In this document: piece after piece, positions 1 through 6,116 of the stretch | Layout of the letters: every line of letters starts with the position of its first letter | How positions within the stretch are numbered: the stretch's first letter is position 1 | NCBI GenBank assembly: GCA_018399855.1 | Contig: JAGYNX010000122.1 | Coordinates: 1-6,188, forward strand | From: Spirochaetota bacterium | GTDB lineage: Bacteria > Spirochaetota > UBA4802 > UB4802 | DNA length: 6,188 nt | Direction: 5' to 3' | Position numbers and translations under genes: made by a program | Notes under the pieces: generated by a model | What the model saw: only the letters and a program-made list of their open reading frames with translations | Told to the model about the DNA's origin: nothing | Databases searched by the model: none

Positions 1-2
1 TA

Positions 3-494
3 TCAAATGACCAGGTGCCCATAGTGCCGGCAGGTGTTGAGTACCTTGTGTCATTGTTCAGAAAGGCAAATACCTTTCAGGGCCTGGTAGATGATTCTAT
101 ACAAGGGGCAATGGAATCTTTGAGTATTGAAGAATTGCATTCAAAAAGCCTTGATATAATGGAACCCCTTTTCAAAGAAGATCAAAACAGGGCTATTGAA
201 CGGTATAATGAACTGAAAGGAACAGGAAAGACTCTCTCAAATGTTGAAGAAGTAGTGACTGCTTCATTTAACGGCAGAATTGATATACTGATGGTGCGTT
301 CGGATCAGCAGGTATGGGGAAACTTTGACAGGAATTCCGGGATAGCCCAGGTGTATGAAAATCACCAGGAGGGCAGTAGTGATCTGCTGAACCTGGCTGT
401 AATACAGACATTAGTCAATAGCGGGGATGTCTACATCCTGGATGCCGGTGATATGCCCGATGAGGAATTGCTGGCAGCAGTATTACGCTATTGA
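3..494 (+). CDS. baeRF-like (bacterial eRF1-related) protein, C-terminal part, 5' end outside the window
   Basis: The frame is open to the left edge (codons from base 3, S-N-D-Q before the first GTG at 15), so I read this as the C-terminal 163 residues of a longer protein and not as a gene starting at the GTG. It stops with TGA at 492-494. The last third carries a pattern I associate with the bacterial/archaeal eRF1-like (baeRF) families: W-G-N-F-D followed by a variable segment, then D-L-L-N-L-A-V-I-Q-T-L, a G-D-V-Y-I-L strand, D-M-P, and a terminal A-A-V-L-R-Y. Known family members are release-factor-related proteins proposed to act on ribosomes, but the biochemical role of most is untested. 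Upstream of that is a charged helical stretch (E-R-Y-N-E-L-K-G-T-G-K). The coding sequence is AT-rich (about 33% GC in bases 121-180). It converges on the minus-strand redox gene with only 4 bp between stops and no obvious terminator. Family assignment is from memory of the C-terminal motif only; the catalytic N-terminal part is not visible. Confidence 0.72.
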   Translation, partial: SNDQVPIVPAGVEYLVSLFRKANTFQGLVDDSIQGAMESLSIEELHSKSLDIMEPLFKEDQNRAIERYNELKGTGKTLSNVEEVVTASFNGRIDILMVRSDQQVWGNFDRNSGIAQVYENHQEGSSDLLNLAVIQTLVNSGDVYILDAGDMPDEELLAAVLRY

Positions 495-498
495 CACA

Positions 499-1440
499 TC
501 ATGAGAATTCTTTCGGCTCTTTTATGGTGATGTTCTTCCGTCGAAGGAATTGCGTAAAACCATGTACGGGATCGCCGAAAGACTTGATCTTCATGGCACT
601 GGTAGGGCATACGTTCACGCAGCCCATGCATGCCACGCACCTGTCCGTGTCGATGTAGTTCGTGTCAACCTTGATGGCGTTTACCGGGCATTTGCCCATG
701 CAGCTGTAGCAGCGAATGCACAGGTTCTCATCGATGTGATGGTCCTGCATCATGAACTTCTTGGTCCACCATGCCATTCCCAGCACTTTCATAGGTTCGT
801 ACATGGTGAAAAGAAAATCGATCTCCCATGACCTGTTTTCCTCTACCTTCTTCAGCACATCGGCGGCGTACAGGCGTGCCTTCTGAAAGGTCTCTTCATT
901 GGGAAGATGCTTATATCTCAGCACCCGGTCACCGTCAAGGCTCGGGGGAAAGGCGTTCATGTTGGAGAACATGTTCACCGCTACGGGCACCCCGCCTTTT
1001 TCTTCCAGCATCTCCAGCAGGTCACATGCCGCGTTGTGCTGATTTGATCCGTCGTTTCCGAAGGTTACCCATGTTGCCACCGGTATGCTTTCAATTGACG
1101 GTAGTCGCTTTATCCAGTCTGAAGCCCCATAAGATGGCTTGAAGTAATGCACCGGGCTGCCTGCCAGGATAAGGTCAAATTCCGGGGCGGTGGACGGGGA
1201 TATTTCCCGCATGTCACCGGAGGTTACTTCCAGTCCCTTCGATGCGAGAACATGGGCTATGAGTTTCCCGATACGCCCGGTGTGCCCTGTCTGGCTGAAC
1301 CAGGTGACCAGCACCCGCTTCGGCTGATTGGTTTTCATGACCGGCTTTTCTGCGGCAAAGACCTTCGTCACCTTTCCGCTGACTGCGATCAGCGAGGTGG
1401 CAACAAGGCTTCTTTTGATAAATGATCTGCGTGAATACAT
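499..1440 (-). CDS. Tat-exported EFR1-like flavodoxin/ferredoxin fusion (2x[4Fe-4S])
   Basis: This 313-residue protein has three parts. Residues 1-29 form a twin-arginine signal: S-R-R-S-F-I-K at 3-9, then a hydrophobic stretch and a V-F-A site for signal peptidase near 29. Residues about 42-200 are a flavodoxin-like domain with an FMN phosphate loop S-Q-T-G-H-T-G at 49-55 and an A-G-S-P-V-H-Y segment at 93-99. Residues 241-278 form a bacterial two-cluster ferredoxin with two CxxCxxCxxxCP motifs (C241/244/247/251 and C268/271/274/278). This order matches EFR1 family iron-sulfur flavoproteins, which are thought to shuttle electrons but mostly have no defined partner. Export by Tat fits a protein that must acquire FMN and Fe-S clusters in the cytoplasm first. 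The ATG at 1440 is supported by AAAGGA at 1449-1454, 8 nt upstream, and by the signal peptide. The gene lies 16 bp behind the toxin gene on the same strand and may be co-transcribed with it. It is much GC-richer (about 62% in 1141-1200) than the toxin pair. Confidence 0.9.
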   Translation of the reverse strand: MYSRRSFIKRSLVATSLIAVSGKVTKVFAAEKPVMKTNQPKRVLVTWFSQTGHTGRIGKLIAHVLASKGLEVTSGDMREISPSTAPEFDLILAGSPVHYFKPSYGASDWIKRLPSIESIPVATWVTFGNDGSNQHNAACDLLEMLEEKGGVPVAVNMFSNMNAFPPSLDGDRVLRYKHLPNEETFQKARLYAADVLKKVEENRSWEIDFLFTMYEPMKVLGMAWWTKKFMMQDHHIDENLCIRCYSCMGKCPVNAIKVDTNYIDTDRCVACMGCVNVCPTSAMKIKSFGDPVHGFTQFLRRKNITIKEPKEFS

Positions 1441-1448
1441 GGTGATTT

Positions 1449-1454
1449 TCCTTT
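1449..1454 (-). promoter_or_regulatory. Ribosome binding site of the EFR1-like gene
   Basis: On the minus strand this reads AAAGGA, 8 nt before the ATG at 1440. It lies in the 16 bp between the toxin stop and the redox gene start, so the redox gene can be translated independently even if it shares the toxin transcript. Confidence 0.65.
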
Positions 1455-1456
1455 AA

Positions 1457-1717
1457 TTATAATCCATCATAGACATTCTTTCGATGACCAATTCTCAGCA
1501 CCAGTATGGTAAGGGTGTTTTCAAATATTTCATAAATTATTCTATAATTTCCGTACCTGTAGCTGTATAATCCCTTGTATGGTCCTGAGAGTGCCCTGGC
1601 ACTATATGGATCTTTTACAATTTGATCCTCAAGAATTTCAAAAGCCTTTTGTACGGCGTCCCTGTCAAGGCGTTTCAACTCTTTAAGGCACCTGTTCTCA
1701 AATTCTACTTTGTACAT
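1457..1717 (-). CDS. RelE/ParE-family type II toxin
   Basis: This is an 86-residue protein, a normal length for the RelE/ParE superfamily. It has the expected layout: a basic N-terminal helical half (F-E-N-R-C-L-K-E-L-K-R-L), the K-D-P-Y-S-A-R-A-L-S-G segment, and a beta-sheet C-terminus with Y-R-Y-G-N-Y-R-I-I-Y-E-I at about 53-64 and R-I-G-H-R-K-N-V-Y at 75-83. R59, R79 and Y83 align by eye with E. coli RelE R61, R81 and Y87. The positions of RelE K52 and K54 appear to be hydrophobic or serine here, so whether it cuts mRNA on the ribosome, as RelE does, or acts like ParE on gyrase cannot be told. It follows the antitoxin by 6 bp on the same strand. No Shine-Dalgarno sequence is visible before its ATG (CCTTCC precedes it), so translation is probably coupled to the antitoxin. 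AT-rich composition, with about 30% GC in a neighbouring 60-base sample. Confidence 0.9.
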   Translation of the reverse strand: MYKVEFENRCLKELKRLDRDAVQKAFEILEDQIVKDPYSARALSGPYKGLYSYRYGNYRIIYEIFENTLTILVLRIGHRKNVYDGL

Positions 1718-1723
1718 GGAAGG

Positions 1724-1936
1724 TTATATGCCAAGCTCTTTTTTGGCATCTTCCAACGGTGTGGATTTACCTCCACGCCTGGAAAGTGCAATATCGTAGT
1801 CTTCCAGTTCATCAAAGTACGTACGTAGTGCTTCGTTTACATAATAGCTTTTTTTCCTGTGAGTTTCTGATGAGAGTTTTTCAAGTTTTTCAGAAATTTC
1901 TTCGTCAATTGTTATGCTTATTGGTTTGGTAGGCAT
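1724..1936 (-). CDS. RelB/CopG-type ribbon-helix-helix antitoxin
   Basis: This 70-residue acidic/basic protein has a short ribbon-helix-helix pattern at its N-terminus: a beta-strand K-P-I-S-I-T-I-D at 4-11, helix E-E-I-S-E-K-L-E-K-L-S-S, turn, and a second helix with K-K-S-Y-Y-V-N-E-A-L-R-T-Y-F-D. The following E-L-E-D-Y-D-I-A-L-S-R is typical of RelB-like antitoxins of this group and leads into a C-terminal tail (about 52-70) that would bind the toxin. Such proteins neutralise the toxin and repress their own operon as dimers. The gene precedes the toxin in the usual order, 6 bp apart. The start ATG at 1936 is preceded by a GGGGT at about 7 nt, a modest ribosome binding site. The upstream A/T palindromes at 1958-1987 are plausible operators. 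Confidence 0.9.
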   Translation of the reverse strand: MPTKPISITIDEEISEKLEKLSSETHRKKSYYVNEALRTYFDELEDYDIALSRRGGKSTPLEDAKKELGI

Positions 1937-1957
1937 GAAAATACCCCATAATCATAT

Positions 1958-1987
1958 TTATAATATAAGTTATATAAACAATATATT
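1958..1987. promoter_or_regulatory. Cluster of small A/T palindromes, candidate antitoxin operator
   Basis: Three adjacent palindromes lie upstream of the antitoxin start: TTATA-A-TATAA at 1958-1968, TTATATAA at 1970-1977 and AATATATT at 1980-1987. They overlap the candidate minus-strand promoter. Ribbon-helix-helix antitoxins bind tandem short palindromes to autorepress, so the arrangement fits, but in A/T-rich DNA such palindromes also occur by chance. Confidence 0.4.
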
Positions 1988-1995
1988 AAAGTCAA
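1969..1995 (-). promoter_or_regulatory. Candidate promoter of the toxin-antitoxin (and possibly EFR1) transcript
   Basis: Reading the minus strand, TTGACT (1990-1995) is followed after 15 nt by TATAAC (1969-1974), 33 nt upstream of the antitoxin ATG. Both hexamers match the sigma-70 consensus at five of six bases, but a 15 nt spacer is shorter than the usual 17, so this is a tentative call. Confidence 0.35.
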
Positions 1996-2080
1996 CTGTT
2001 TTATAATCGAAAAATCGTTGACCCCCCATCGAAAATGTCGTACATGATCATCCTATCGACAAAGAAACCGGAGAAAATCC

Positions 2081-3253
2081 ATGATCAAACGAATGCTACC
2101 TGTACTCACAATACTTGCCATTGGTATACCCCTCTACGCCGAAACCAGTTCATGGGTTGATTCGCTAATCGCGGGGTTCCCGTCGTGGAGCAAGGAACCA
2201 TATTTCGTACTCAGTGCCTGGCAGTGGATAGGTCTTGGTGGAGCTATCCTGGCTGGTTTCATCATACGAAAATTTGTAAGCCTTATCATGAAAGCGGCCC
2301 ACAGGATCGCAAGCAGCAGAAGTAAAACAAAATGGGACGATCTTATCATAGAGGCATTCACCGGCCCAACCGGAACGCTGGCGGCGCTGGGTGTCTGGTA
2401 CGTGAGTATCCGTGTGCTGGATTTCGGTAAGAATACTACCGACATCCTGACAACCCTGCTGCAGGTAATATTGAGCATTTCACTTATCATTTTATTTTAC
2501 CGGCTCACCAATGTGCTCATGGTATTTCTCACCGGTATCAGCAGTCGCACAGAGACCGACTTCGATGACCAGATTATGCCTATAGTGGAAAAGACACTGA
2601 AGATACTCGTGGTTACCCTGGGTTCACTGGTGGCCCTGCAGAACCTGGGCATCAACGTGGTGTCCGCCCTTGCCGGTCTTGGCCTTGGCGGATTGGCGTT
2701 TGCCCTGGCCGCACGTGACACCGCCGCCAACATGTTCGGCTCATTCACCATCTTCATGGATCAGCCCTTCAAAATGGGTGACTGGGTAAGGATCAACGAC
2801 ACCCACGAGGGCATCATCGAGTCCATAGGGCTCAGGACAACCCGCATACGCACTTTCAAGAAAACCGAGATATCACTTCCCAATTCGGTGGTGGCCAACA
2901 CCTCCATTGAAAACATCAGCAGGCGGCCCAGCAGGCGTGTTTATACTACCATCGGCATTACCTACGGCAGCCCCTCTGAAAAGGTTGAGCAGCTGGTTGA
3001 AGCCATAAGGGATATTATTCGAAAGAACAGCTTCGCAGAAGAAGAAGGTATGCAGGTAAGCTTCGTCGATTACGCCGCCTCAAGCCTCAACATCATGGTG
3101 TATTTCTTCGTGAACGTTGCAAGCTGGACAGAAGAACTGCAGGCGAAGCAGGAGGTCTACCTGGCTATCATGAAGGTGGTTGAAAACCTTGGCCTTGAAT
3201 TCGCCTTCCCCACGCAGACCATTCACCTGGAGAGTATGCCCGGCAGGGAGTAA
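2081..3253 (+). CDS. MscS-family mechanosensitive ion channel
   Basis: This 390-residue inner-membrane protein should open under membrane tension to release solutes after osmotic downshock. A signal-peptide-like N-terminus (1-20, ending L-Y-A) precedes hydrophobic segments at about 46-63, 97-113, 124-150 and 172-190. A pore-lining helix rich in Ala and Gly follows at about 192-222 (S-A-L-A-G-L-G-L-G-G-L-A-F-A-L-A-A). The family signature Q-P-F-K-M-G-D-W-V at 228-236 starts the cytoplasmic beta domain, which includes L-P-N-S at 266-269. The C-terminal domain ends with F-A-F-P-T-Q-T-I-H-L at 374-383, as in many MscS homologues. With five predicted membrane segments it is larger than E. coli MscS (286 residues, three segments) and nearer the YnaI-type layout. 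The ATG is supported by GGAG 7 nt upstream. It is transcribed away from the toxin-antitoxin pair; the acylase gene follows in the same direction after 162 bp, so it is probably a separate unit. Confidence 0.95.
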   Translation: MIKRMLPVLTILAIGIPLYAETSSWVDSLIAGFPSWSKEPYFVLSAWQWIGLGGAILAGFIIRKFVSLIMKAAHRIASSRSKTKWDDLIIEAFTGPTGTLAALGVWYVSIRVLDFGKNTTDILTTLLQVILSISLIILFYRLTNVLMVFLTGISSRTETDFDDQIMPIVEKTLKILVVTLGSLVALQNLGINVVSALAGLGLGGLAFALAARDTAANMFGSFTIFMDQPFKMGDWVRINDTHEGIIESIGLRTTRIRTFKKTEISLPNSVVANTSIENISRRPSRRVYTTIGITYGSPSEKVEQLVEAIRDIIRKNSFAEEEGMQVSFVDYAASSLNIMVYFFVNVASWTEELQAKQEVYLAIMKVVENLGLEFAFPTQTIHLESMPGRE

Positions 3254-3263
3254 CACCTGTCTT

Positions 3264-3302
3264 TGCGGCAAACCCCTGTTGCGCCACGTGCAACTTGCCG
3301 CA
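3264..3302. repeat. Bipartite inverted repeat downstream of the mscS-like gene
   Basis: TGCGGCAA (3264-3271) is the exact complement of TTGCCGCA (3295-3302). Inside it GTTGC (3278-3282) pairs with GCAAC (3290-3294) around a 7-nt loop. The right arms are contiguous and the left arms are separated by 6 nt, giving a 13-bp interrupted stem with one bulge. No run of T follows on the plus strand, so it is not a standard intrinsic terminator, though its place 11 bp after the channel stop suggests a 3'-end or RNA-stabilising structure. Confidence 0.5.
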
Positions 3303-3308
3303 TATGGT

Positions 3309-3325
3309 TGGCCCGGGGCAGGCCA
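3309..3325. repeat. Second small hairpin, TGGCC/GGCCA
   Basis: TGGCC (3309-3313) and GGCCA (3321-3325) can form a 5-bp stem with a 7-nt GC-rich loop, just after the larger inverted repeat. There is no T-tract right after it. It may form a tandem structure with its neighbour or be chance in GC-rich DNA. Confidence 0.3.
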
Positions 3326-3353
3326 TGAAGTGAAATAGTTCTTGCAGATTTTG

Positions 3354-3365
3354 TTGTAATACAAT
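3354..3365 (+). promoter_or_regulatory. Candidate -10 element within a TTGTA-A-TACAA palindrome, upstream of the acylase gene
   Basis: TACAAT at 3360-3365 matches a sigma-70 -10 at five of six bases, about 50 bp before the acylase ATG. It overlaps a perfect 11-nt palindrome at 3354-3364 that could be a regulator site. No good -35 lies at the standard distance (TTGCAG at 3342 is too close), so the promoter call is weak. Confidence 0.3.
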
Positions 3366-3403
3366 AACATCGCATCTTGTAAGTAAAACTTCCCACTTTC
3401 AAC

Positions 3404-3408
3404 AGGAG
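3404..3408 (+). promoter_or_regulatory. Ribosome binding site of the penicillin acylase gene
   Basis: AGGAG lies 7 nt before the ATG at 3416. It supports this start over later in-frame ATGs and keeps the N-terminal membrane/signal segment in the protein. Confidence 0.75.
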
Positions 3409-3415
3409 CCGTCAC

Positions 3416-6112
3416 ATGGATACAACAAAAAAAAGATCCATTGTGTCACTGGCCATCGCAATCATGCTCGCAGTCATACTTATAACCGTCTTTGCCGTAC
3501 CCCTTGATCCGGGGGCGCCGCCGCTGGGTAAGCTGCTGTTTCCCGGAAGCGGCATATGGAAGGTGCCCCATGAATACCCGGGGTCAGAGCATCACCGGGT
3601 ACAGGACGTGGAGACCGGCGTCACCATCATCCGTGACGACCGGGGGATACCCCACATTTATGCCGACAATAACGAGGACATCGCCTTCGGCCTTGGCTAT
3701 GTGCATGCACAGGACAGGCTTTTCTTCATGGACCTTGCCCGCCGTTTTGCCCGGGGCCAGCTGTCCGAGGTGCTTGGCAAACAGGCACTTGGTGCCGACA
3801 TGGTGAGCAAGACCAAGCTGTTGGAGTACCATGCCCGGAAAACCTGGAAAGAACTGAAGCAGTCAAAAGAGGAAAAATACCGAAAGGTGGTGCGCTACTT
3901 CGAGAATTATGTTCGGGGCGTCAACCACTATGTACAGACCCATTCCGGCGACCTGCCGGTAGAGTTTCACCTGCTTGATTACGATTTCAAACCCTGGACC
4001 GGCGAGGACTGTATGTCCATCGCCTACTTCATGCTTGAGGGCGGCCCCTGGGGCTACTGGGACCTTGACCGCTTCGTGGTGCTCAACGCCTTCATGGAGG
4101 AATTCGGCCCGCGCAGGGGACATAGCCACTTCGTAAACCTTTTCGGCAACCCTGCCGGCGGTAAGGTGAGTCCCTACCAGGTTCCCGTCAACCCGGGATA
4201 CGGCAATTACCCCGACATAAAGGTGCAGGGCAACAGGGTAATGAAACTTTCAGGGGTGCAGGACGTGACTGATCGTATGCCGCGCATTGCCAGAGCATGC
4301 GGCAAAATGCTTGAAAACATACGGGTACATCCCGTCGAACGATACAGGATGTTACATGATAACATGGGAGGATCAAACAGCTGGGCGGTGCACGGCAGCA
4401 AAACCGCGTCGGGCAAACCGCTGGCATGCGCGGATTCCCATGAGCCCTGGCAGCTCCCCAACATTTACTACGAGGCCCACGTGGTGAACACGAAGGATGA
4501 CTACAACTTCTACGGCTACTACGTGGCCGGCGGTGCCGGGATACCCGTAGATGGTCATAACAGCCACATCACATGGGGGATGACGGTGTGCCAGTGGGAC
4601 CAGTTGGACTGGTATTATTATGACAGGGTAGATGAGAACCACTATATCCTGGACGGAAAGAAGAAACAATTCGAGGAACCAATAACCTTCAAGATAAAAG
4701 TAAAAGGACAGGATCCCGTTGAGTACACGGTGAAACGGACGGTGCATGGGCCCGTCTTTTCAGAACTGGGGGAGCATGCCCCGAAGGCATTCAAACACCT
4801 TCCAGCTTCCATGGACAACGTGATCATCGCCGCACGCTGGCTGTCCCACACCTCCCCGAAAGTGAAAGACGTGGGGCCCTGCCTGCTTGGCATGAGCATG
4901 GCTCGTAACATGGATGAGTTCAGGGAGGCCATGAAAAACTTCGAGGCCCCTCCAAACCACATCACCTACGCCGACGACAGGGGCAACATATTCGTGTACT
5001 CAATGGGCGGCTTTCCCGTTCGTGATAACAGCGGTCTGCCATGGTGGCACCTGGGTAACGGCATCTTCCCCTATAACGGCTCAAAAGGGGAAGGAAAGTG
5101 GACGAAGGTGGTTGGATACGAAGAGGTGCCCCGTACCATAAATCCTGACCGGGGCTTCGTGGTGGGAGCCAACCAGGTTGCCGCAGGCCCGGAGTATTTT
5201 AAAAAGTATGCCGCCCAGTACCGCTATCGGCCCTCTTACCGGGCACGGCGTATCAACGAGGTGCTGGCGGCGGGAAAGGGCCTGAAGGTTGCTGACATGA
5301 AGGCGCTGCATACCGACATTCTCAGCATCAAGGCCCGTGATCTCACCCCGCATTTTCTGCGTGCCCTGGCAACGGTGAAGAACAAGACGGATGGGCAGAA
5401 AGAGGTGGAACGGCTGCTTTCCTCATGGGATTTCCGCATGGATAAAGACAAGTCGGCACCTTCCATTTTTACGGCGTGGCGGGAGTACACCTACCACGGC
5501 ACATTCGGTGATCAGTGGGCAAAGATGAAACTCTCTGACAGGCTTCAGCCCATGGACTCCCTGCTCGAAAAGCTGATACGAAGGGAGCCCAGCTCCCAGT
5601 GGTTCGATGACGTGAATACACCGGAGAAAAGGGAGACGGCAAATGACATCATACTGTCCTCCCTTGAGAAGGCTCTTGCCTCGCTTGAAGACTTCTTCGG
5701 TACCGGTGACATGAATGCGTGGAAGTGGGGCAGCCTGCATAAGCTGGAATTTGTGCACATGACCGAGATCAAGGCATTCAACTACGGCCCCGTCCCCATA
5801 AGCGGGGCGCTTGACACGGTATGGGCCCCGAAAAACGAGCTGCTGCAGAATGGCACCTTCGATCCCACTAACGCCACCAGGGGAGCACATCACCGTATGA
5901 TCGTTGATTTCGGCAACCTGGCAAACTGCATCTCGGTGCTGCCGGGTGGAAACAGCGGATCTACCACCAGCAGGGCACCATTTAACCAGTTTGACCTGTT
6001 TATCGGGGGAGAATATCACTCCGAGTACTTTACGGCTCTGACCCCCGAAAAGTTGAAAGAACAATGCGAGGATGTGACGTCCACCATAACCATCATGCCG
6101 GAGGAGGAATAA
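3416..6112 (+). CDS. Penicillin acylase family protein (Ntn-hydrolase)
   Basis: This 898-residue protein belongs to the penicillin G acylase/AHL acylase family, whose members hydrolyse amide bonds of acylated compounds after cutting themselves into alpha and beta chains. Residues 6-30 are a basic-then-hydrophobic signal or anchor segment (possible cut after V-F-A, 25-27), placing the enzyme in the periplasm. The alpha region has I-I-R-D-D-R-G-I-P-H-I-Y-A at 71-83 and G-Y-V-H-A-Q-D-R at 94-101. The expected nucleophile is Ser320 in G-G-S-N-S-W (codon at 4373-4375), which would become the N-terminus of a 579-residue beta chain. Also family-typical are S-K-T-A-S-G-K-P-L, H-G-P-V-F at 444-448, the G-A-N-Q motif at 584-587 (Asn586 as likely oxyanion-hole residue), Y-R-A-R-R-I at 608-613 and G-G-N-S-G-S near 844-849. 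It is somewhat longer than common members. Residues about 235-310 look like a linker that could be removed as a spacer peptide. The substrate (beta-lactam, acyl-homoserine lactone, or other) cannot be told. A downstream gene starts 4 bp after its stop. Confidence 0.95.
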   Translation: MDTTKKRSIVSLAIAIMLAVILITVFAVPLDPGAPPLGKLLFPGSGIWKVPHEYPGSEHHRVQDVETGVTIIRDDRGIPHIYADNNEDIAFGLGYVHAQDRLFFMDLARRFARGQLSEVLGKQALGADMVSKTKLLEYHARKTWKELKQSKEEKYRKVVRYFENYVRGVNHYVQTHSGDLPVEFHLLDYDFKPWTGEDCMSIAYFMLEGGPWGYWDLDRFVVLNAFMEEFGPRRGHSHFVNLFGNPAGGKVSPYQVPVNPGYGNYPDIKVQGNRVMKLSGVQDVTDRMPRIARACGKMLENIRVHPVERYRMLHDNMGGSNSWAVHGSKTASGKPLACADSHEPWQLPNIYYEAHVVNTKDDYNFYGYYVAGGAGIPVDGHNSHITWGMTVCQWDQLDWYYYDRVDENHYILDGKKKQFEEPITFKIKVKGQDPVEYTVKRTVHGPVFSELGEHAPKAFKHLPASMDNVIIAARWLSHTSPKVKDVGPCLLGMSMARNMDEFREAMKNFEAPPNHITYADDRGNIFVYSMGGFPVRDNSGLPWWHLGNGIFPYNGSKGEGKWTKVVGYEEVPRTINPDRGFVVGANQVAAGPEYFKKYAAQYRYRPSYRARRINEVLAAGKGLKVADMKALHTDILSIKARDLTPHFLRALATVKNKTDGQKEVERLLSSWDFRMDKDKSAPSIFTAWREYTYHGTFGDQWAKMKLSDRLQPMDSLLEKLIRREPSSQWFDDVNTPEKRETANDIILSSLEKALASLEDFFGTGDMNAWKWGSLHKLEFVHMTEIKAFNYGPVPISGALDTVWAPKNELLQNGTFDPTNATRGAHHRMIVDFGNLANCISVLPGGNSGSTTSRAPFNQFDLFIGGEYHSEYFTALTPEKLKEQCEDVTSTITIMPEEE
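6101..6107 (+). promoter_or_regulatory. Strong ribosome binding site for the downstream gene, inside the acylase 3' end
   Basis: GAGGAGG within the final glutamate codons of the acylase ends 9 nt before the ATG at 6117. The codons thus serve both genes, which points to co-transcription and possibly coupled translation. Confidence 0.7.
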
Positions 6113-6116
6113 CACC

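Larger units (their letters stand above)
1937..2080. other. Divergent intergenic region between antitoxin and mscS-like gene
   Basis: This 144 bp stretch contains no credible reading frame. The left half is very AT-rich and holds the putative operator and promoter of the toxin-antitoxin pair. The right half contains ATCGAAAA at 2006-2013 and 2028-2035 and the related ATCGACAAA at 2055-2063, plus TTGACC at 2018-2023, which could be a -35 for the channel gene though no convincing -10 follows. GGAG at 2070-2073 is the channel gene's ribosome binding site, 7 nt from its ATG. Confidence 0.6.

Noticed and set aside
15..17. GTG as the true start of the baeRF-like gene
   Set aside because: The frame stays open to the window edge upstream, there is no Shine-Dalgarno in the 14 bases before it, and the family is longer than 159 residues.
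530..556. Possible terminator between the convergent baeRF-like and EFR1-like genes (TTCC...GGAA)
   Set aside because: Only a 4-bp stem, inside the EFR1 coding end and without a T-run; not supportable as a terminator.
550..1425. Three plus-strand open frames (550-831, 828-1142, 1147-1425) opposite the EFR1-like gene
   Set aside because: They are rich in His, Cys and Arg as expected for the complement of ferredoxin-type codons, and the minus-strand gene with its motifs explains the region fully.
3080..3415. Minus-strand frame of 111 residues covering the channel 3' end and the intergenic region
   Set aside because: Mostly antisense to the channel gene, no similarity to anything I recognise, and it covers the inverted repeat.
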